Shown: positions 17,544-21,963 of the stretch, piece after piece | How positions within the stretch are numbered: position 1 is the first letter of the stretch | How the letters are laid out: every line of letters starts with the position of its first letter | IMG/VR virus record: IMGVR_UViG_3300010148_000141 | Location: 1-21,963 of that record | Strand: one strand, 5' to 3' | Source of the DNA: a virus | Length of the DNA: 21,963 nt | Notes under the pieces: generated by a model | The model's input: only the letters and a program-made list of their open reading frames with translations | Told to the model about the DNA's origin: nothing | Databases searched by the model: none | Program-made: the position numbers and the translations under genes

Positions 17544-17766
17544 ACCAAGTTTTGTAGAAAAGGCAAAGAGCATTATTAAAGAAACAGCCAAACACATGTC
17601 AAGTGGTGCAAGAAATGTTTCAGAGGAAGAGTTCATCAAGAGAGCTGAGATATGTGACTCTTGTGTTCATTTTATTCATAAAACAACAACTTGTGGAATA
17701 TGTGGATGCTGGATGCATGTAAAAGCTAAATGGAAAACATCACAATGTCCTAAAGAAAAATGGTAA
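17536..17766 (+). CDS. Small Cys-rich zinc-binding phage protein
   Basis: This 76-residue protein has cysteines C40, C43, C53, C56, C58 and C71, in the pattern C-x-x-C, then C-G-x-C-G-C, then C-P-x-x-K-W. I recall this from many phages as a conserved small protein of unknown function (possibly DUF6171-like). Residues 1-35 are probably helical. The cysteine spacing implies a bound zinc. It overlaps the HNH gene by 8 nt (ATG at 17536 inside the preceding K-N-D-stop) and is followed 1 nt after its stop by the next ATG, so all three are likely translated together. Confidence 0.7.
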   Translation: MTKPSFVEKAKSIIKETAKHMSSGARNVSEEEFIKRAEICDSCVHFIHKTTTCGICGCWMHVKAKWKTSQCPKEKW

Positions 17767-17767
17767 T

Positions 17768-17911
17768 ATGAAAAGAATGGGTTTTGGCTTTCAGTTCTCT
17801 AATGGAATCTTATTTGGAATAAGACACTACGAGCCTGATGAAAAGTGTGATTACTATGAAGTACACTTTTACTTTGGGTTATTTGTTTTTTTTATTACGA
17901 TTGAATACTAA
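17768..17911 (+). CDS. Small conserved phage protein, 47 aa
   Basis: The protein begins M-K-R-M-G-F-G-F-Q-F-S-N-G-I-L-F-G-I-R-H and continues Y-E-P-D-E, ending in an aromatic, hydrophobic segment (Y-F-G-L-F-V-F-F-I-T-I-E-Y). I recall short phage/flavobacterial proteins with the same plan (start, G-I-R-H-Y, acidic turn, aromatic beta strand) and no known function. It starts 1 nt after the preceding stop. Its TAA (17909-17911) overlaps the TAG of the convergent - strand gene. The hydrophobic end is too short and polar-flanked to be a clear membrane anchor. Confidence 0.6.
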   Translation: MKRMGFGFQFSNGILFGIRHYEPDEKCDYYEVHFYFGLFVFFITIEY

Positions 17912-18054
17912 ACTCTAGACTTTATAGAATTTACTTTAGCCTGAAGCTCACTAACCTTAGATTCAAACCTTGCTCTTTTTATTTTTTTTCTGAGAGTATT
18001 AAGCATTGTTAGTTTTTCTCTCCACGCTTTCTTTTTCGCATTAGCTTTTCCCAT
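17908..18054 (-). CDS. Small basic helical protein, 48 aa
   Basis: The reading runs from ATG at 18054 to TAG at 17908. The protein starts M-G-K-A-N-A-K-K-K-A-W-R and ends Q-A-K-V-N-S-I-K-S-R-V. It is Lys/Arg-rich with a heptad-like pattern from about residue 15, so a single basic amphipathic helix or coiled coil is likely. Its start overlaps the end of the preceding coiled-coil gene by 14 nt. It is the last gene of the - strand cluster, and its stop overlaps the stop of the convergent + strand gene. I do not recognise a family. Confidence 0.55.
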   Translation of the reverse strand: MGKANAKKKAWREKLTMLNTLRKKIKRARFESKVSELQAKVNSIKSRV

Positions 18055-18331
18055 CAGTTTTTTCAATTGGTGTAAACACACCCTCCTCTAAATTAATTGT
18101 ACCATCTCCATATTTCTTCTTTAGTTTTTCTGTAAGTTTAGCTTCTTTAGATTGATTGCCTTTAAACTTGGCTGTCATATCGTTTTCTAGTTTTTCAAGT
18201 TCTGTTAACCTAGCTTTAACAAGTATGATGTCCATTTTGATTCTTCCAAAATCAAATGTCATTCTACTGTTTTCTGCTCTTAAGTCTTTTATTTCTTTTA
18301 GTTCTTTTTCTTCAATTTTTATTGTTTCCAT
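18041..18331 (-). CDS. Coiled-coil phage protein
   Basis: This 96-residue protein is mostly coiled coil (residues ~5-75, rich in Glu/Lys/Leu) and ends with K-K-Y-G-D-G-T-I-N-L-E-E-G-V-F-T-P. That closing motif is one I recall from a common group of small phage proteins of unknown role. It overlaps the end of the holin gene by 20 nt and the start of the 48-residue gene by 14 nt. A partner of the holin or a small structural protein is possible, but nothing in the sequence decides this. Confidence 0.65.
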   Translation of the reverse strand: METIKIEEKELKEIKDLRAENSRMTFDFGRIKMDIILVKARLTELEKLENDMTAKFKGNQSKEAKLTEKLKKKYGDGTINLEEGVFTPIEKTDGKS

Positions 18332-18722
18332 TTTCTTTAATTTTATTGTTAATTTTTACCTTCTCGATGGAACGACCAGCGAAATAGGCTGAATACACGC
18401 AAAGTAGCAAAGTTTGATAAATTGGGACGTATGCTGGTGAAATTGAAAACTCACCAAGATTCCCATCAAACACTGATATAACCACAAACACGAATGTTAA
18501 AAATATTAATGTTAGTGGTCTTATATTTGCTGGTAACCATCCAGCTTTAGCGTCAGCTTCCCACCTTCTCGTTACCTGTTCTTGAGCACTAGCTTTCGCA
18601 TTCTCAATCATTGTTTTCATCTGCAGTTTCAGAGATAATTTCTCCTCCTCTGTTGTTACCACCTCATCAATAATATTTGAAGCATTACCAATTAGTGATT
18701 TAAATAGTCCTCCTAGCATCAT
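18312..18722 (-). CDS. Holin, 3-TM superfamily
   Basis: This 136-residue protein has the layout of the GTA/phage 3-TM holin superfamily. An amphipathic helical N-terminal half (residues ~1-50) is followed by R-R-W-E-A-D-A-K-A-G-W-L-P-A-N-I-R-P, which is the family signature. Hydrophobic segments lie at ~70-86 and ~97-116, followed by F-A-G-R-S-I-E-K and a basic tail. Holins form lesions in the inner membrane to start lysis. The start is M-M; either ATG is possible. It overlaps both neighbours (23 nt upstream, 20 nt downstream). It lies in the cluster that also encodes the helicase rather than in the late + strand arm. Confidence 0.85.
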   Translation of the reverse strand: MMLGGLFKSLIGNASNIIDEVVTTEEEKLSLKLQMKTMIENAKASAQEQVTRRWEADAKAGWLPANIRPLTLIFLTFVFVVISVFDGNLGEFSISPAYVPIYQTLLLCVYSAYFAGRSIEKVKINNKIKENGNNKN

Positions 18723-19302
18723 GTTTTGTTTTGCGTGAGTATTTCTTTTTATTTTTATATGGCTTAGACCTTAAGTCCATTCCATTATTCTTAGCCTCAA
18801 TTTCAGAATCTCTTCTTGTCATTTTAGCTATCCTTTTTTTATCTGCCTCTGATATTTTAAGTTTCTCCTTTATCATATCAATACATTGAAGTATTTGTTT
18901 TTTACTTCCAGGCATGTAAAGTTCGTAATTTAAGTTGTTTTTTACAAGGTATTGTTTAAAAAGTTTCCATTTTAAATTAAAAACATCTGTCTTCATTCCC
19001 TTCACCTCTATTATCCATCCATCCTTAAGGTTTGTGAAGTCAGGTAAGTAGGTTGTGGACCTGATACCAGTCAAGGCCTGGTCAAACACCAACTTACCTT
19101 TCTTCTTTCTTTTCTCTATACTAACACCTTCATACCTAAACTTGTCCATCAGTATAAATTTTTCCTTTTCGTAGTCAAATTTTATACCTTCTTTTTTTAG
19201 TTCTGAGTAGGTAAAGGCTTCAAGTCTAGACCTAAATTCTATACCATCAATCTTAGTAATCTGAACATTCTTTACCCTACCTCTAGTCTTCCTATTTTTC
19301 AT
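18700..19302 (-). CDS. DUF1064-like PD-(D/E)XK nuclease
   Basis: This 200-residue protein begins with a basic stretch, then I-D-G-I-E-F-R-S-R-L-E28-A-F-x-Y-x-E-L-K. It continues with T-T-Y-L-P-D88-F and W-I-I-E99-V-K101-G. E28, D88, E99 and K101 fit the PD-(D/E)XK active site as arranged in the DUF1064/phage endonuclease family. The last ~50 residues are Lys/Arg-rich, suggesting DNA contact. It overlaps the secreted-protein gene by 11 nt and the holin gene by 23 nt. The likely role is a structure-specific or recombination endonuclease; the exact substrate cannot be read from sequence. Confidence 0.75.
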   Translation of the reverse strand: MKNRKTRGRVKNVQITKIDGIEFRSRLEAFTYSELKKEGIKFDYEKEKFILMDKFRYEGVSIEKRKKKGKLVFDQALTGIRSTTYLPDFTNLKDGWIIEVKGMKTDVFNLKWKLFKQYLVKNNLNYELYMPGSKKQILQCIDMIKEKLKISEADKKRIAKMTRRDSEIEAKNNGMDLRSKPYKNKKKYSRKTKHDARRTI

Positions 19303-19705
19303 AGTCTAATATAGGAACATTAGAAATATATTCCAAACCACGCCATTCTGTGGAGCTTTTATACCAGCCTGTTTCATTGTTGAAATTATAAAACAAAACA
19401 GCCATATCTCCACTCACTTCCAACCTGTCCCCAAATGGAACAGCATAACAATGATAGCCATCTGAATCAAGACCTATATATATAGCAGGAAAACTATTCC
19501 CTGTATCTTTATGTTTTCTATATATTCTAAATCCCCAATCAGTTATGTGCATTAACCTTGAGCCTTCAGAAATGTAGGAATTAATTTCCTCCCCCTCTGA
19601 CCAGTCAAAATTAACAGTTTCATTTACACTGTAAACTCCAGTCTTAACTTGTGCAAACCCTTGAAACGACAAGAGTATAAACACGAAAAAAAATGCTTTC
19701 TTCAT
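19292..19705 (-). CDS. Secreted/periplasmic protein with signal peptide
   Basis: This 137-residue protein starts M-K-K then a hydrophobic core F-F-F-V-F-I-L-L-S-F and a likely cleavage site at G-F-A / Q-V. A Gln right after the cleavage site is typical of Bacteroidetes exported proteins. The mature part (~118 residues) is aromatic-rich with one Cys and looks beta-rich. No family was recognised. Exported proteins are unusual in phage early or replication clusters. Possible roles include superinfection exclusion, envelope modification or a host-derived cargo gene, all inference. A short AT-rich gap of 31 nt with A-T-T-A-A repeats precedes it, and it overlaps the nuclease gene by 11 nt. Confidence 0.7.
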   Translation of the reverse strand: MKKAFFFVFILLSFQGFAQVKTGVYSVNETVNFDWSEGEEINSYISEGSRLMHITDWGFRIYRKHKDTGNSFPAIYIGLDSDGYHCYAVPFGDRLEVSGDMAVLFYNFNNETGWYKSSTEWRGLEYISNVPILDYEK

Positions 19706-19736
19706 AATAAATTAAATTAAATTAGTAATAAATTAA

Positions 19737-19985
19737 CTACTCGTCCAGAGAAACTTCCTCTGGTTTTTTTACACTAATACTTTTACTCAGTATTATTTCT
19801 AAGAAATAGTCGTAGTGTTTATTGTAATCTTTCTCAGCGTCTTCTGTATATTTTGCACCCACGTAATTATCATAAGTTTCCTCGTAAGGTGAAAACCCCA
19901 TAGCTTCATATTTTTTTTCTATTTTCTTTTGAGCTAGCCTTCCTGCCAACTGCTCTGCATGTATTTTAATTGTTGTATAACACAT
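19737..19985 (-). CDS. Unknown protein, 82 aa
   Basis: The protein starts M-C-Y-T-T-I-K-I-H-A-E-Q-L-A-G-R-L. It is highly charged and probably helical at the start, then rich in Tyr/Asp/Glu. It has no membrane segment and a single Cys, at position 2. The M-C-Y start followed by a helix with A-E-Q-L faintly recalls the first residues of SRAP/HMCES-type proteins, but it is far too short and lacks the rest of that domain. It is preceded by an AT-rich leader and, further upstream, by the structured element at 20016-20091, which may lie in its 5' leader. Confidence 0.5.
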   Translation of the reverse strand: MCYTTIKIHAEQLAGRLAQKKIEKKYEAMGFSPYEETYDNYVGAKYTEDAEKDYNKHYDYFLEIILSKSISVKKPEEVSLDE

Positions 19986-20015
19986 AATATATATATTAAT
20001 TAATACTCAGTTAAT

Positions 20016-20091
20016 ATAAGGGCACCTGTCAAAGAACACAATTTGAGGTTGGTGATGACCAAATCTAAAAACCTCACACAGGCACCCTTAT
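20016..20091 (-). promoter_or_regulatory. Structured intergenic RNA element
   Basis: Read as - strand RNA, AUAAGGGUGCCUGU (20091-20078) pairs along all 14 bases with ACAGGUGCCCUUAU (20029-20016), including two adjacent G-U wobbles. On the + strand the same two positions would be C/A mismatches, so the structure favours - strand transcription, matching the surrounding genes. Inside the loop, UGAGGUU pairs with AACCUCA, and GGU-CAUC-ACC forms a small hairpin beside it. The element begins 1 nt after the stop of the upstream gene and ends 30 nt before the next ATG. No U-run follows, so it is not an ordinary terminator. It could be a leader control element, an RNA processing/stability element or a small RNA. 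Confidence 0.5.
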
Positions 20092-20092
20092 T

Positions 20093-20356
20093 TTAATGTA
20101 CATCATTGCTCATTCCACATTTCTCTCTCCATTTCCATCCAGTTATTTTAACATCAACATTTTGCGTTGACTTTACTATTCTTTTCATTCTAGATATTAA
20201 AAACTCATTGTCATTTAATTCTTTTAAAGTGTCTCCAATTGCAGCAGTAACGTATGTTTCTTTATTCTTTTTTTGCGTGTCTTTTCTAACACCCTTCACC
20301 ATTCTCCAAGTGTTCCATTCGTACTCAAGTTCAATGTGCCATATTTGTTTTCTCAT
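20093..20356 (-). CDS. Unknown protein, 87 aa
   Basis: I choose the ATG at 20356 (M-R-K-Q-I-W-H-I-E-L) rather than the in-frame GTG at 20389. The ATG overlaps the TGA of the preceding small gene in a 4-nt A-T-G-A junction, a common coupling arrangement. The longer version would run 37 nt into that gene. The product is basic and Trp-rich (W-H-I-E-L-E-Y-E-W-N-T-W near the start, G-W-K-W near the end), with a probable central helix. It has no membrane segment or recognised family. The structured element follows its stop almost directly. Confidence 0.6.
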   Translation of the reverse strand: MRKQIWHIELEYEWNTWRMVKGVRKDTQKKNKETYVTAAIGDTLKELNDNEFLISRMKRIVKSTQNVDVKITGWKWREKCGMSNDVH

Positions 20357-20532
20357 TTTGTAAATATCTGTATATCCTCTACGTGACACATTTTATTTCT
20401 GCAAGTGTAGTGGCCCACAATTCCATCACCCTCCAAACCATAATCATCATAATCAAAGTCAGAGTTCCATAGCAATTCCTTCCTACATATTGAACAAATT
20501 ATACCTTCTTCTTCATCTTCCCTATATAACAT
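20353..20532 (-). CDS. Small four-cysteine zinc-ribbon-like protein, 59 aa
   Basis: The reading runs from ATG at 20532 to TGA at 20353. The protein starts M-L-Y-R-E-D-E-E-E-G, then C13-S-I-C16, an Asp/Tyr-rich middle (D-F-D-Y-D-D-Y), then Y-T-C44-R-N-K-M-C49-H. Two cysteine pairs ~30 residues apart suggest a zinc ribbon or similar zinc knuckle. It overlaps the nuclease gene upstream by 34 nt and the next gene downstream by 4 nt (A-T-G-A), which supports it being a real gene. The net acidic charge argues against simple DNA binding; a protein-interaction role is possible. Confidence 0.62.
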   Translation of the reverse strand: MLYREDEEEGIICSICRKELLWNSDFDYDDYGLEGDGIVGHYTCRNKMCHVEDIQIFTK

Positions 20533-20951
20533 AAGTCTATTGTTTTAATTTTTGTAAATAAATCTTTAGCCCCTGGCCTGGTTGCCATCTCGTAGAAATC
20601 CCAACCTTTAACCTTGTCTATACATTTGTCGTGAACAAACTCTTGTAAGTCATCTTTTTTAACCTCTATCCAATAATCTTCTGTCTCAAAGGCAAAACCA
20701 TCTGCCTCACCATAGAGCCATCCCCTTTTACCTAAAACATTCTTAAACTCAACAAAATGTATGTTCTCATCGTTTTTTTTAATTGCTTTAACATCTATCT
20801 TAACTCCATTTATTTCTAAATCCCAATGCTCACTGCAATCTTCTTCTTCTGTTGGGAGCCTTACATTCTTATAGAGTTTAGCATACTCTTTTTCAGCATG
20901 CTTGCCCCTTATCATATCTTCCTTTTTCTTTTTTTTACTCTTGTATTTCAT
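20499..20951 (-). CDS. PD-(D/E)XK nuclease-like protein
   Basis: This 150-residue protein starts with a Lys-rich stretch, then R-G-K-H-A-E20-K-E-Y. It continues with H-W-D44-L-E-I-N-G-V-K-I-D53-V-K55-A, which fits the (P)D-x(n)-D/E-x-K core of restriction-endonuclease-like folds. A later segment, K-N-V-L-G-K-R-G-W-L-Y-G-E-A-D, is one I recall from phage relatives. It lies directly after the helicase gene (17-nt overlap), so a role in DNA replication, recombination or host DNA breakdown is likely. It is distinct from the DUF1064-like nuclease downstream. Confidence 0.68.
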   Translation of the reverse strand: MKYKSKKKKKEDMIRGKHAEKEYAKLYKNVRLPTEEEDCSEHWDLEINGVKIDVKAIKKNDENIHFVEFKNVLGKRGWLYGEADGFAFETEDYWIEVKKDDLQEFVHDKCIDKVKGWDFYEMATRPGAKDLFTKIKTIDLCYIGKMKKKV

Positions 20952-21963
20952 GAAACTTAGTTAACTCCCTCTGAAATTTCAATCCCAGAACGCCTGTTCC
21001 AATATTCCTACCTTTAGCAAATATAATTTCTGCCAATCCTTCTGTGCTATTTCCTTTATCATCCTGCGTTATACCATAATACTCTGGTCTATAAACCAAG
21101 ACCACAACATCTGCTGCTTGTTCTATTTCTCCTGACTCTCTTAGGTCAGCTATAGTTGGTCTACTTTCAGACCTTTGACCTACACCTCTGTTCAGTTGGG
21201 ATAGAGCAATAATAGTTACATTAAGTTCTTTTGCTATATTCTTTAGTGCTCTAGCAACCTCAGAAACTTCCTGCTCTCTGCTCCTCCCTTTTTTATCGTT
21301 AGATACTAGTTGTAGGTAGTCAACCATAAATAACTTCACCTTCTTGGTTATAACGTATTGTCTTATCCTGTTAAGAAGATGTTTTAGAGAGGAGGAGGAG
21401 CATTCATCAACATACAGGGGTACTCTTTCTATTCTTCCTACACTTTCATATATTTTACTTAATTCTGTTTGGTCTAATGTTCCTTTCATTATCCATTTAT
21501 TATCTATTCCTGAGTCAGATGATACAAGCCTGCTCAGTAGCTGTTGTGAACTCATCTCATAAGAGAATAAGCAGGTAGGTGTTTTACCATAGAATGCACT
21601 ATTAAATGCAAAGGCAAGGGCAAGAGAAGTTTTCCCCATTGAGCTAGCACCCCCCACGATGACTAGGTCAGTCTCTTGCCATCCACCTGTAAATTTATCA
21701 AGGCTTTCAAAACCTGTTGTTATTCCATTTAGACCCTCATTGTTCATTTTATACTCAATGCTTTTCATAAGTCCATTGAGTTGCTGAGAAACATCTACTA
21801 TATTGTCCTTACTAACATTACCTATCTTGCCAACCTCTTGTTCGACAAAATCAACTATCTCAAAGACATCCTCACCATCATTAATCATCTTAGATATTTT
21901 ATGATTCATATCTAATAGTTGTTCCTTCTTCTTTTTCTCATTAAGTATAAGTATGCAGGTTAA
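20935..21963 (-). CDS. dnaB: Replicative DNA helicase, DnaB type (5' partial)
   Basis: The frame stays open from the ATG at 21909 to the window's right edge, adding 18 codons (ending E-Q-L-L-D before that Met), so the real start is outside and 342 residues are visible. Numbering from that Met: Walker A is G87-A-S-S-M-G-K93-T94; the catalytic Glu is S-Y-E118-M-S; Walker B is F-M-V-D197-Y-L-Q-L; the sensor Gln is S-Q238-L-N-R; L-R-E-S-G-E-I-E-Q-A-A-D follows; and the arginine-finger loop is A-K-G-R301-N-I-G-T-G. This is a complete RecA-like C-terminal domain, with a helical linker before it. The protein unwinds DNA ahead of the phage fork as a hexamer. A DnaB of usual length (~440-470) would need ~100 or more residues beyond the edge. 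Confidence 0.9.
   Translation of the reverse strand, partial: LTCILILNEKKKKEQLLDMNHKISKMINDGEDVFEIVDFVEQEVGKIGNVSKDNIVDVSQQLNGLMKSIEYKMNNEGLNGITTGFESLDKFTGGWQETDLVIVGGASSMGKTSLALAFAFNSAFYGKTPTCLFSYEMSSQQLLSRLVSSDSGIDNKWIMKGTLDQTELSKIYESVGRIERVPLYVDECSSSSLKHLLNRIRQYVITKKVKLFMVDYLQLVSNDKKGRSREQEVSEVARALKNIAKELNVTIIALSQLNRGVGQRSESRPTIADLRESGEIEQAADVVVLVYRPEYYGITQDDKGNSTEGLAEIIFAKGRNIGTGVLGLKFQRELTKFHEIQE

Noticed and set aside
18156-18392. A 78-codon + strand frame with a Ser/Leu/Ile-rich product across the coiled-coil and holin genes.
   Set aside because: It is antisense to two well supported - strand genes, and its composition is that of complemented Lys/Glu codons.
20060-20067. TAGATTTG on the - strand, another match to the TAnnTTTG box, inside the loop of the structured element.
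   Set aside because: No -33 element was seen at the expected spacing. It could still be a promoter for the 82-residue gene, but the sequence alone does not support it.
20357-20389. GTG at 20389 as the start of the 87-residue gene, giving a 98-residue product.
   Set aside because: It would run through the end of the four-cysteine gene. The ATG at 20356 forms a standard 4-nt A-T-G-A junction with that gene's stop.

Overview
The window is a piece of a tailed bacteriophage genome, AT-rich by eye, with tightly packed and often overlapping genes. The host is most likely a member of the Bacteroidetes/Flavobacteriia. That inference rests on four things: almost no start codon has a Shine-Dalgarno sequence; the one secreted protein has a Bacteroidetes-style signal peptide ending in F-A-Q; the first gene resembles a tail structural (ring/stabilisation-like) protein of crAss-like and Cellulophaga podophages; and the giant virion protein is of a kind common in short-tailed phages. 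No tRNA, rRNA, CRISPR array, insertion sequence, integrase or attachment site was seen.

The left 17.9 kb is read on the + strand and is the late/structural arm. It starts inside a large structural protein whose C-terminal part carries a duplicated ~65-residue module. Next come a helical protein with an embedded S74-type chaperone domain, a 626-residue unknown protein, and one 10.2-kb gene. That gene encodes a 3389-residue polyvalent virion protein with an M15-like peptidoglycan peptidase near its N-terminus, a central membrane-prone region, a HExxH zincin-like centre, polyvalent-protein domains and a LPD38-like C-terminal region. It is probably an internal protein ejected with the DNA. A DUF5675 protein, a small basic HNH-like protein, an HNH endonuclease, a Cys-rich zinc protein and a 47-residue protein close this arm.

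The right ~4 kb is read on the - strand, from the window's right edge inward. It runs DnaB-type helicase (5' end outside the window), PD-(D/E)XK nuclease, a 59-residue four-cysteine protein, an 87-residue unknown, a structured intergenic element, an 82-residue unknown, a secreted protein, a DUF1064-like nuclease, a 3-TM-superfamily holin and two small helical proteins. Most neighbours overlap by 4 to 34 nt, which suggests translational coupling. The two arms converge with their stop codons physically overlapping at 17908-17911, leaving no intergenic space for a terminator.

The strongest unexplained signals are: a 14-bp stem with an inner hairpin (20016-20091) that pairs fully only as - strand RNA, through two G-U wobbles; an S74 domain placed mid-protein; two different metallopeptidase-like centres in one virion protein; and a hydrophobic ORF nested inside the DUF5675 gene. 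Family assignments are from recall of motifs, since no search could be run.
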